A stretch of DNA of 6,500 nucleotides from Bacteroidota bacterium. GTDB taxonomy: Bacteria > Bacteroidota > Bacteroidia > Bacteroidales > UBA1556. This document shows positions 1 to 6,478 of this stretch, one piece after another. The stretch is from contig QNXT01000097.1 of the NCBI GenBank assembly GCA_003973505.1, forward strand, positions 1 to 6,500, in the 5' to 3' direction. A program made the translations under genes and the position numbers. The notes under the pieces are model-generated. The model did not search any database. It saw only the letters and a list, made by a program, of their open reading frames with translations, and had not been told where the DNA came from. Positions within the stretch are counted from its first letter, which is position 1; each line of letters opens with the position of its first letter.

Positions 1-2
1 AT

Positions 3-794
3 GAAACAGGTCATTTTTATAATCCTGTATTTGATGTATATCAAACTGCTAGTGGATGGGAAGCTAAACATTTAGGTAGTGTTTATACTGTTCCTGTTGA
101 TAAAAACAACTGTGGATACGGATCAGGTAATGATGCTATTACTTGGGATGAGCGTATTCAAGCTGGACGTACTAAAGACGGAACCAAAATTTTTGCAGCT
201 TGGGCTGATTCTGATACTGCTACAGCTCCTCTTAATGGCGATAATTTACCATACAACTTACTACCAAATATTATTGTAGCTGCTTGGGATATTAATACAG
301 GAAAAGCAACTGCACCAACGAACTTCACTTTGGGTTCTGATATTGATGGTGATTGTTTCTTCCATTATTTATCTGATATTGTAATGTCTGATAATGGTAC
401 TTATACAGTACCTGTTACTGAAATTGATAAAGGAACTGATCCTATCAACCCTATTACTCATAACTATATCAAAGGTATTGAATTTACTGATGCTGATTTT
501 GTTACTAACCCAGGATTCTCTTCTGCTATTAACAATATCGCTACTGTATCTCAAAACCGTCCTAACCCATTCTCAGGAACTACTACTATTGACGTTAGAT
601 TAACTAAATCTTCAAACGTAGTTGTTGAAGTAATGAATGTTACTGGTCAAAAAGTTATGGAATTGAATAACGGTACATTAAGTGCAGGATCTCATTCTTT
701 CCAAATTGATGCAAATCAACTTTCAGCTGGAGTATATTTCTACACTGTACGTGCAGGAAACTCAAGCGTAACTAAGAAAATGATTGTTCAATAA
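3..794 (+). CDS. Secreted T9SS type A cargo protein, 3' part only
   Basis: The frame is open from the left edge to the TAA at 792-794, giving 263 residues; the start and signal peptide lie outside the window. Fragment residues about 178-263 are a typical type A sorting domain: a QNRPNPF motif, beta-strands with VEVMNVTGQKV, then LSAGVYFYTV and a basic KKMIVQ end. In this family the domain directs export through the type IX system, after which it is cleaved and the protein is anchored or released. The upstream 175 residues have no name I can give with confidence. They contain two loosely similar halves (YTVPV at 28-32 and 134-138; AAW segments at 65 and 93), rich in Asp, Gly and aromatic residues, which would suit a beta-propeller or other repeated extracellular beta fold; that is inference. 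Codons strongly favour GCT, GGT, ACT, GTT and CGT, as in a highly expressed gene. An internal ATG at 330 is not the real start, since the sorting protein continues upstream of it. Confidence 0.9.
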   Translation, partial: ETGHFYNPVFDVYQTASGWEAKHLGSVYTVPVDKNNCGYGSGNDAITWDERIQAGRTKDGTKIFAAWADSDTATAPLNGDNLPYNLLPNIIVAAWDINTGKATAPTNFTLGSDIDGDCFFHYLSDIVMSDNGTYTVPVTEIDKGTDPINPITHNYIKGIEFTDADFVTNPGFSSAINNIATVSQNRPNPFSGTTTIDVRLTKSSNVVVEVMNVTGQKVMELNNGTLSAGSHSFQIDANQLSAGVYFYTVRAGNSSVTKKMIVQ

Positions 795-813
795 TTTAGT
801 TTATAATATTTTT

Positions 814-848
814 AAGAGAGGCTTTCTTAATCGAAAGCCTCTTTTTTT
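814..848 (+). terminator. Intrinsic terminator of the T9SS type A gene
   Basis: A perfect 10-bp stem pairs AGAGGCTTTC (817-826) with GAAAGCCTCT (833-842) around the 6-base loop TTAATC. It can be extended by a G-T and two A-T pairs on the outside, and a run of seven T (842-848) follows. It lies 20 bases after the stop codon. On the opposite strand there is no comparable T run, so it should act on rightward transcription only. Confidence 0.93.
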
Positions 849-863
849 ATGCCCTTAATTTTG

Positions 864-871
864 TAGTTTTG
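864..871 (+). promoter_or_regulatory. Bacteroidota -7 promoter element for tilS
   Basis: TAGTTTTG matches the Bacteroidota -7 consensus TAnnTTTG exactly and ends only 4 bases before the tilS ATG. The -33 position expected 17-23 bases upstream falls in the 3' arm and T run of the preceding terminator, and no TTG is present there, so the upstream half is weak. If used, the transcript would begin at or within a few bases of the ATG. Confidence 0.6.
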
Positions 872-875
872 CAAA

Positions 876-2210
876 ATGAGAACGGAATTAGAGAAATACA
901 TTATTGAAGAGCAATTAATCAAGCCCGCGGAATCTATCTTGCTTGCTGTAAGTGGCGGAATTGACTCTATGGTTCTCTTACATCTTTTTCAGGAAATAAA
1001 AACAATTCCCTTTGCTGTTGCTCATTGTAATTTTAAACTTCGTGGTGCGGATTCGGATTTGGATGAAGCATTCATCAAAAACTATTGCGCTGAAAACAAT
1101 ATTAAGTTTTTTGTAAAATCTTTCGATACGAGTGGCTTTGCCAAAGCTCAAGGAATTTCCATTCAAATGGCAGCCCGAGAGCTCCGTTATTCTTGGTTTA
1201 GCGAACTAGCCCAACAACAACAATTTGCAAAAATTGCTTTGGCCCAACACCTCGACGACCAAAGTGAAACTTTCTTTATTAATCTTTTGCGAGGAACAGG
1301 CATTGCAGGTATTCACGGAATACTTCCAAAAAATGGAAATCTAATTCGTCCCCTTCTTTTTACTGACAGAAAAGAAATAGTTCGTTACCAAGAAAAAAAT
1401 GCTATTCCTTTCCGAGAAGATAAATCCAATGCTTCGGATAAATACACTCGAAATTATATTCGACATCATATCTTACCTGAATTTGAAAAACTAACACCTG
1501 ATTTTTCGTATAAACTCAATTCAAATATTAAGAACTTTCGCGAAATTGAAGATTTTTATAAAACTTCGATTAACAAAAACCTCGTAAAAATCATACATAA
1601 GGAAGCTAACAGTGAAAAAATATTGATTAATGATTTATTAACTTTAGATTTTACAGACCTTCACCTCCGTGAATATCTTCTCAAATTCGGTTTTAATTCC
1701 GATACTATATATAAGGTGTATCATCAACTTAATAAACCTGTAAGTGGAAAGTACTTTAATTCGGAAACCCACCGTTTATTAATCAATAGAGAAGAAATCA
1801 TCATCCGAAAAATAAATAAACAATTAAAAAACACTTATCAATTATCGGCTAACGAAGCCATTGAATTCCCAATTAATCTTAGGAGTGAAATTATTCTCAA
1901 TAAACTTAAAACATACAACACTTCTTCAGAAATTGCTTTATTCGATGTAGGTAAACTCAAACTTCCACTCATTATTAGAAAATGGAAAAAAAACGATTAC
2001 TTTTATCCATTTGGAATGAATGGCAAAAAGAAACTAAGTGATTTCTTTATTGATCTTAAACTTTCACAATTTGAAAAAGAGGATATTTGGCTACTTACTT
2101 CTGAAGAAGATATAATCTGGGTTATCGGATATCGAACCGACAATCGTTACCGAATTACTAAAAACACAAAACAAATACTTAAAATTACTTTTAAAGATGG
2201 CACTAATTAA
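876..2210 (+). CDS. tilS: tRNA(Ile)-lysidine synthase TilS
   Basis: TilS uses ATP to attach lysine to the wobble cytidine (C34) of the CAU-anticodon tRNA-Ile, turning it from an AUG reader into an AUA reader; it is cytosolic and normally essential. The 444 residues show the N-type ATP pyrophosphatase domain with the PP-loop SGGIDS at 26-31, the AHCNFKLRG segment at 49-57, the HLDDQSET motif at 125-132 with LLRGTG after it, and TRNYIRHHILP at 191-201, typical of TilS. Residues about 363-444 form the TilS C-terminal domain (RKWKKNDYFYPFGM, then KKLSDFFID). Length is usual for the full-length family, and all key motifs are intact. The ATG at 876 suits the short lead-in to the PP-loop and the promoter just upstream. 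The last 14 bases overlap the next gene. The Lys-, Asn- and Ile-rich middle is poorly conserved, as usual. Confidence 0.97.
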   Translation: MRTELEKYIIEEQLIKPAESILLAVSGGIDSMVLLHLFQEIKTIPFAVAHCNFKLRGADSDLDEAFIKNYCAENNIKFFVKSFDTSGFAKAQGISIQMAARELRYSWFSELAQQQQFAKIALAQHLDDQSETFFINLLRGTGIAGIHGILPKNGNLIRPLLFTDRKEIVRYQEKNAIPFREDKSNASDKYTRNYIRHHILPEFEKLTPDFSYKLNSNIKNFREIEDFYKTSINKNLVKIIHKEANSEKILINDLLTLDFTDLHLREYLLKFGFNSDTIYKVYHQLNKPVSGKYFNSETHRLLINREEIIIRKINKQLKNTYQLSANEAIEFPINLRSEIILNKLKTYNTSSEIALFDVGKLKLPLIIRKWKKNDYFYPFGMNGKKKLSDFFIDLKLSQFEKEDIWLLTSEEDIIWVIGYRTDNRYRITKNTKQILKITFKDGTN

Positions 2211-2709
2211 AGAACTTCTTGGACACAAACCACAATTTGGCACCAACTGCTTTTTGGCTGAAACCGCAGTAATAATTGGAGATGTTATCATGGGAAACGA
2301 CTGTAGCGTATGGTATAGTGCAGTAATTCGTGGCGATGTACATTCTATTCGAATTGGCAACAATGTAAATATTCAAGACAACGCTACAATACATGCCACC
2401 TATAAAAAGGCTCCAACTAACATTGGCAACAACGTATCAATTGCACACAACGCAGTAATTCATGGTTGCACTATTCACGACAATGTGCTTATAGGAATGG
2501 GAGCCATTATTATGGATAATGCGGTAGTAAATTCAAATACCATAATTGCTCCTGGAGCTGTTGTAACCAAAAATACCATCGTGGAAAGCGGATCAATCTA
2601 CGCAGGAACACCTGCAAAAAAAATAAAAGACTTAGACCCAGCACTAACGAAAGGAGAAATAAATAGAATTGCTGATAGCTACAGCATGTATGCGTCTTGG
2701 TATAAATAG
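2197..2709 (+). CDS. Gamma-class carbonic anhydrase-like hexapeptide protein (YrdA/CamH-like)
   Basis: The 170-residue protein is a left-handed beta-helix built of hexapeptide repeats from about residue 20 to 140, followed by a C-terminal helix. The three zinc-binding histidines of the gamma carbonic anhydrase family are present: His66 (in ATIHAT), His84 and His89 (in IAHNAVIHGC), with the family spacing of five between the last two. Arg45 and Asp47 (VIRGD) and Gln60-Asp61 are also in place. The protein resembles the short YrdA/PaaY/CamH branch: where the archaeal enzyme Cam has its active-site Glu62 this one has Val48, and the acidic proton-shuttle loop is missing. It may therefore be a weak or cambialistic hydratase, or have another role; activity cannot be judged from sequence. 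The ATG at 2197 overlaps the end of tilS by 14 bases and has no Shine-Dalgarno site, which suggests translational coupling. The stop lies 2 bases from the stop of the convergent gene. Confidence 0.93.
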   Translation: MALIKELLGHKPQFGTNCFLAETAVIIGDVIMGNDCSVWYSAVIRGDVHSIRIGNNVNIQDNATIHATYKKAPTNIGNNVSIAHNAVIHGCTIHDNVLIGMGAIIMDNAVVNSNTIIAPGAVVTKNTIVESGSIYAGTPAKKIKDLDPALTKGEINRIADSYSMYASWYK

Positions 2710-2711
2710 GT

Positions 2712-3251
2712 CTAGATTCCTATTCCAAACCCCATTCTTAACATAGGGTTTGAACCAAATGAATAATCACTATTTGTCAAATCAAATAATAACTCGATAG
2801 TCATATACGAATTTGCCCCAACCCATTGGCGATAGCCACCACCTCCATAATAGTAATCACGGTAAATCCATTCCTCACCAGTTGGATTAGTGTAATTGGG
2901 ATCCTGAAAATATAATCGCTCAGCCTCAAGGTGTAAAAAGATATCTTCAAACAAATAGTACCTTACAAATAGTTTCCCTCCCCATATAGTGGATTGATAC
3001 ACTGGGGTAAACCGGTTGTCCTTATAGTAGGAATACCGCAGTCCGCCACCGACAAACAAATCTTCCGTTATAGCATAGGCCAGCTCAGGCATGATGGATA
3101 TTGACACAACGGAACCAACACTTAAACCCAAACTTCCACCAAAATACCATTTACGTTCACTCCCTTGATAAACCTGTGATTTCACACTACTCGACAAGAG
3201 CAACAGCAAGACAAAAAAAGTAAAAACAATTATATTTCTAGTCATTTTCAT
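2712..3251 (-). CDS. Small outer-membrane beta-barrel protein, uncharacterised Bacteroidota family
   Basis: The 179-residue product begins with a Sec signal peptide: basic MKMTRN, a long hydrophobic stretch (about 7-22), then SVKSQ with likely cleavage after Ser25. The mature part alternates polar and hydrophobic or aromatic residues in strand-like runs (WYFGGSLGLSVGSV, LFVGGGLRYSYYKDN, KLFVRYYLFEDIFLHLEAE, GGGGYRQWVGANSYM), ending SNPMLRMGFGIGI. From memory this pattern, especially the GGYRQ-x-x-G-x-NS segment and the SNP-x-x-R-x-GF-x-x-G end, matches a widespread, unnamed Bacteroidota outer-membrane family of about this size; no function is known to me. The last residue is Ile, where barrel proteins often end in Phe. 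A cluster of Tyr and Gly at 131-140 may form an extracellular loop. There is no T9SS sorting domain, so it should stay in the outer membrane via BAM. A second Met at residue 3 is an alternative start. It faces the carbonic anhydrase gene tail to tail. Confidence 0.82.
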   Translation of the reverse strand: MKMTRNIIVFTFFVLLLLLSSSVKSQVYQGSERKWYFGGSLGLSVGSVVSISIMPELAYAITEDLFVGGGLRYSYYKDNRFTPVYQSTIWGGKLFVRYYLFEDIFLHLEAERLYFQDPNYTNPTGEEWIYRDYYYGGGGYRQWVGANSYMTIELLFDLTNSDYSFGSNPMLRMGFGIGI

Positions 3252-3256
3252 AGTTG

Positions 3257-3264
3257 CAAAGGTA
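3257..3264 (-). promoter_or_regulatory. Bacteroidota -7 promoter element for the outer-membrane protein gene
   Basis: Read on the minus strand this is TACCTTTG, a full match to TAnnTTTG, ending 5 bases before the ATG at 3251. No TTG was found at the usual -33 distance, so support comes from the -7 match and its position. It predicts a nearly leaderless transcript, as for tilS. Confidence 0.5.
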
Positions 3265-3305
3265 CTAAAGAAAAAATTATATTTTCTTATTAAACCTTTT
3301 TAAAT

Positions 3306-3313
3306 TAGTTTTG
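3306..3313 (+). promoter_or_regulatory. Candidate -7 promoter element for the 830-residue surface protein gene
   Basis: TAGTTTTG matches TAnnTTTG exactly and faces the large gene, 109 bases before its ATG. It lies back to back with the minus-strand element at 3257-3264, making this a divergent promoter region. A TTG at the -33 position is not seen. A nearer, imperfect alternative is TTATTTTG at 3373-3380. If 3306-3313 is used, the 5' leader is about 100 bases long; I see no hairpin or riboswitch in it. Confidence 0.4.
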
Positions 3314-3422
3314 TCCTCTATATCAACGAATATAAAACAAATAGTTAGTAGGTACTTTTCATTATCGCTTTTTTATTTTGAAAAGAATAGTATTAACCAA
3401 CAAAAACAAAGCTTTATTTATT

Positions 3423-5915
3423 ATGAAGAAGATATTTCTATTATCATTCCTTATTGGAATTTTCACTTTGGGAAGCATCGAAGATGTTAATGCATCACAC
3501 TTTTCTGGCTCCGACCTTACTTATACCTGCTTAGGTGGAAACACTTACCAAATCACATTTACCTTTTATCGTGATTGTAGCGGTGCCAATGCAGACCCAA
3601 GCACAACGGTATCCTTTAACTGCCCATCAAACCCTTCGCTTAATTTTAATACCACATTATACCCTATTGCTGGAACAGGACAAGAAATTACGCCTGGATG
3701 TTCAGCCGTACCCACATCATGCGATAATGGTAGTAGCTATGGCATTCAAGAATATGTATTTCAAGGTACCGTAACATTACCCGCATGCAGCCAATGGACA
3801 ATGAAAACCAATAGTTGTTGCAGAAATACCGTTTCAACAGTTTCAGGTCAAGGATCATGGACAATGATAGCATACCTAAACAACCTTGACGCACCTTGCA
3901 ATAGTTCACCTACGTTTTCCAATAAACCTGTTGCTGTAGTATGTAATAATCAAAGTTTTTGTTTCAATCACGGAGCTGTAGACCCTGATGGAGATTCATT
4001 ATCATACTCATTTTATACACCTTTCACCTCTTATCCCAGTACTATTTCATATACTGGAGGGTATTCTTCATCAAATTTTCTTAACTCCTCTACCCCAATT
4101 ACAATTGACCCTATAACAGGAGATATATGTTTTACCCCTCAACAAATACAATCCACGGTGACAGGAGTAAAGGTTGAAGAATGGAGGACTATTAATGGAA
4201 CGCCTACACTTATAGGTACTGTTTACAGAGATTTACAAATGTCGGTTGTGAGTTGTAATAACTACATACCCACCCTATCGGGAATGGATACAACTTTATC
4301 TACCGTTTACAACCCTAACGATACTACTTATATTATTGATGTATGTTTAAGTCCTGACCCAATAAGCTTTAACATTATCGGTCATGACTCCGATGTTTAT
4401 AATCCTGCAACAACGGGTAGCCCTGAAAAATTTTCAATAAATTGGAATAATGGAATTCCAGGTGGTAACTTTACAACATTCCACAATGGCACAGATTCTG
4501 CATACGCCAACTTTACATGGCTTCCTACTGCTAGTGATGTTGGTAATATAAAGTGTTTTACTGCTACAATTCAGGATGAAGCCTGTCCTTACAATGGATT
4601 TCAAACGTTCTCCTATTGCATAACGGTACATGGAATGATGGTAAATATTGGCTCTGACACCTTATTATGTGAAGGTGAATCAGTAAACATTCAAGCTTCA
4701 GCTGACACATCCACAGTAAATTACATTTGGTACGTTAACGGCACCCCAACTGGAACACCTCAAAGCCAAGATTATTATTTATTTAATTCATCTGCTTATG
4801 GTCCCGGACAACATAGTGTTAGAATAGAAACAAACGATGGAAGTACAACTACACAATGCCCTGGAGTTGACGAGTTAATTGTTGATGTGGTATATTTACC
4901 AAAAATCAATGGTACCATGCCCGACTCTGCTTTTTGTGGAGCAGGATCTGTAACCTATGATGCTGGGCAAGGACAACAATATACATGGACCGACATTGTT
5001 ATGAATCCTTTAGGAGCTAGTCAAACTTTTACTGCTACTAATACAGGAACCTATATAGTAACTGTTAATGGAGGAATGAATACACGATGCTATGATGTGG
5101 ATACTTTTGAGGTGGTATCAATTCCAGAGCCTATGCTTGGTCCTGACACCTGTATTTGGGAGGATGATGCTCCGTTTAAGCTCGATGCAGGATATATTTA
5201 TGGAGATTTAGCTGTTAAATGGAACGATGGAGTGACTACTTCTGAAAGAGATATAAATACTTCAGGCAAATACAAAGCTACAATCTATCATTCATATATT
5301 AGTCCAACTGTTGGCTGTAGTGATGAAGTAATCATAAATGTTATTAATCAAGATAACATGATACTATCAGCAAAAATAGAGGCAGAGGATGACATCGAAA
5401 TGGAAGATTTCCAAAAAGGAGATAGAGATATTTGTACTCACCAAAGATTGAAACTAAAAGCACCTATAGCTCCAAGTGGACATAGCTATGATTACACATG
5501 GACTAAAAATGGAAGTTCAGCCAGTACATCGCCTGTATATATATTCAAAGAACTAAACCCAGGAAACTTTACTATTGAACTAGAAATAAAGAATGGTTGT
5601 AAATCGAGTATTGATGTTAAAACTAAATCTTGTATTATTCAAATACCAAATATTATCACTCCAAATGATGATGGAATTAATGACTATTTCAAAATCATTC
5701 TTAAAGATTCGAAAGAGCCTTACTTCTTAAGTTTCCCAAAATCAACACTTATTGTATATAATAGATGGGGAACAAAGGTATTTGAATCAAATAACTATCA
5801 AAATGATTGGAATGGAGACGGTGCTCCTGATGGAGTATATTACTGGACCCTTGAATTGCAAGATGGGCAAGACACTCAAATGCAAGGAACCGTTACTATA
5901 TTAAGTAAAAAATAG
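3423..5915 (+). CDS. Secreted multidomain surface protein with T9SS type B (CHU_C) sorting domain
   Basis: The product from the ATG at 3423 has 830 residues. It starts with a clear signal peptide (MKKIFLLSFLIGIFTLG, likely cut near Ala24), which is why this ATG is preferred to the in-frame TTG at 3378 that would add 15 residues ahead of it. Residues about 25-280 form an N-terminal domain with many cysteines (36, 52, 67, 93, 100, 122, 132, 133, 159, 174, 180) and a TYTCLGGNTYQITFTFYRDC motif that recurs at the start of many large Bacteroidota surface proteins. A DPDGDSLSYS segment at 187-196 looks like a cadherin-type calcium-binding loop. Residues about 400-735 look like Ig- or PKD-like beta-sandwich modules, with WYVNG, YTWTDI and YTWTKNG strands. 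Residues 741-830 are the gliding-motility-associated C-terminal domain: IPNIITPNDDGINDYF, VYNRWGTKVFES, NDWNGDG, GVYYWTLEL. It should be exported by T9SS and act as an adhesin or structural surface protein; the ligand is unknown. Confidence 0.93.
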   Translation: MKKIFLLSFLIGIFTLGSIEDVNASHFSGSDLTYTCLGGNTYQITFTFYRDCSGANADPSTTVSFNCPSNPSLNFNTTLYPIAGTGQEITPGCSAVPTSCDNGSSYGIQEYVFQGTVTLPACSQWTMKTNSCCRNTVSTVSGQGSWTMIAYLNNLDAPCNSSPTFSNKPVAVVCNNQSFCFNHGAVDPDGDSLSYSFYTPFTSYPSTISYTGGYSSSNFLNSSTPITIDPITGDICFTPQQIQSTVTGVKVEEWRTINGTPTLIGTVYRDLQMSVVSCNNYIPTLSGMDTTLSTVYNPNDTTYIIDVCLSPDPISFNIIGHDSDVYNPATTGSPEKFSINWNNGIPGGNFTTFHNGTDSAYANFTWLPTASDVGNIKCFTATIQDEACPYNGFQTFSYCITVHGMMVNIGSDTLLCEGESVNIQASADTSTVNYIWYVNGTPTGTPQSQDYYLFNSSAYGPGQHSVRIETNDGSTTTQCPGVDELIVDVVYLPKINGTMPDSAFCGAGSVTYDAGQGQQYTWTDIVMNPLGASQTFTATNTGTYIVTVNGGMNTRCYDVDTFEVVSIPEPMLGPDTCIWEDDAPFKLDAGYIYGDLAVKWNDGVTTSERDINTSGKYKATIYHSYISPTVGCSDEVIINVINQDNMILSAKIEAEDDIEMEDFQKGDRDICTHQRLKLKAPIAPSGHSYDYTWTKNGSSASTSPVYIFKELNPGNFTIELEIKNGCKSSIDVKTKSCIIQIPNIITPNDDGINDYFKIILKDSKEPYFLSFPKSTLIVYNRWGTKVFESNNYQNDWNGDGAPDGVYYWTLELQDGQDTQMQGTVTILSKK

Positions 5916-5948
5916 CATAGAAATCCTATATTATAATACCCCCCAATT

Positions 5949-5975
5949 AAAGCCTTTCTTAGGAAAGGCTTTTTT
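5949..5975 (+). terminator. Intrinsic terminator of the surface protein gene
   Basis: A perfect 10-bp stem pairs AAAGCCTTTC (5949-5958) with GAAAGGCTTT (5963-5972) around the 4-base loop TTAG. The run of T from 5970 to 5975 supplies the U tract. It is 33 bases after the stop codon, so the surface protein gene is a single-gene unit at its 3' end and the insertion sequence beyond it is transcribed separately. Confidence 0.92.
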
Positions 5976-6039
5976 CATTTATTTATAAGATTATATTACA
6001 ACACTTTATAAAATAAACCTAAACTTGGCTTATTCAGTA

Positions 6040-6072
6040 TTTGATGTGCTGAGAAAAAAAGTGATAGTTTTG
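6040..6072 (+). promoter_or_regulatory. Complete -33/-7 Bacteroidota promoter of the insertion sequence
   Basis: TTTG at 6040-6043 is followed after 21 bases by TAGTTTTG at 6065-6072, fitting the Bacteroidota promoter consensus in both elements and in spacing. It ends 4 bases before the ATG of the transposase gene. This is the only promoter in the window with both halves intact. Confidence 0.75.
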
Positions 6073-6076
6073 TTAC

Positions 6077-6478
6077 ATGGCAAAAATCAGTAATAAAGAA
6101 GACTTTTCAGGTCATATGTTAAGCATATTTGTACCAGAAGAGATACTCAGTCATTTTGAGTTAGAGACGATCTTAGAAAATGAAAAAGAGATGTTATTTT
6201 CTATGGTAGAGAAACAAGACCAATACCCAGAGGCTCTTCAAGGTAAAGAAGTAGTTCAAGATGGCTTTATGAATAGCAGTATAATACAGAGTTTTCCCAC
6301 CAAAGGTAAACAATGTTATATAGGGTTAAAACGACGAAGATGGAAAGAAAAAGGGAATCGAAAATCGTATCAAAACAGTTATACTTTTACAAGCAAAGGA
6401 ACTATGGTCACCAAGGAATTTGGTGCTTTTTTAAAAAGGAACTCTTTGACCGTCACCCCTTGCAGTATAGTACTGTAG
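6077..6478 (+). CDS. ISAon1-like transposase, N-terminal ORF (frame 0)
   Basis: The 133-residue product resembles the short N-terminal region proteins of ISAon1-type transposases in Bacteroidota, recognised from memory by the string of conserved pieces: EEILSHFELE near 21-30, a GKEVVQDGF segment near 57-64, IIQSFPTKGKQCYIGLKRRRWK at about 69-90, and KGTMVTKEFGAFLK at 108-120. The basic KRRRW part suggests binding to the element's ends; this is inference. No DDE residues are visible here, so the catalytic part must be downstream. The last 13 residues (121-133) do not look like the family, whereas the -1 frame does from that point, so frame 0 probably ends as a short non-catalytic product and the full transposase is made by frameshifting. 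A second Met at residue 14 is an alternative start, but the promoter favours 6077. The element's left end must lie between the terminator at 5975 and the promoter; I could not define its terminal repeat. Confidence 0.8.
   Translation: MAKISNKEDFSGHMLSIFVPEEILSHFELETILENEKEMLFSMVEKQDQYPEALQGKEVVQDGFMNSSIIQSFPTKGKQCYIGLKRRRWKEKGNRKSYQNSYTFTSKGTMVTKEFGAFLKRNSLTVTPCSIVL
6430..6436 (+). other. T TTA AAA slippery heptamer, probable -1 ribosomal frameshift site
   Basis: In frame 0 the codons are TTA (6431-6433) and AAA (6434-6436), preceded by T, giving the X XXY YYZ pattern for tandem -1 slippage. It sits exactly where frame 0 stops resembling the transposase family and the -1 frame starts to. A small hairpin, CAGTA/TACTG around TAG (6463-6475), lies downstream, but about 26 bases away, which is farther than usual for a stimulator. 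A single-base indel in the T6A5 tract is the alternative. Confidence 0.65.

Noticed and set aside
79..279. Plus-strand 66-codon frame rich in Leu and Ile that could pass for a membrane peptide
   Set aside because: It lies in another frame of the T9SS type A gene, whose codon pattern and continuing frame are clear; hydrophobicity comes from the shifted reading of Ile/Thr/Gly codons.
2091..2363. Minus-strand open frame of 90 codons
   Set aside because: It is antisense to the tilS end and the carbonic anhydrase start, both well supported; no signal peptide, promoter or family likeness.
3314..3422. About 100-base leader before the large surface protein gene considered as a riboswitch
   Set aside because: The sequence is AT-rich with no stable stems and no motif of a known riboswitch class that I can recognise.
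5976..6060. Search for the left terminal inverted repeat and target duplication of the insertion sequence
   Set aside because: The right end is outside the window, so no repeat can be matched, and I do not know the family's terminal sequence well enough to assign it from one end.
6463..6475. Small hairpin CAGTA-TAG-TACTG considered as a terminator
   Set aside because: The stem is short and AT-rich, with no T run after it, and it lies inside the continuing -1 transposase frame. It is at most a weak frameshift stimulator.
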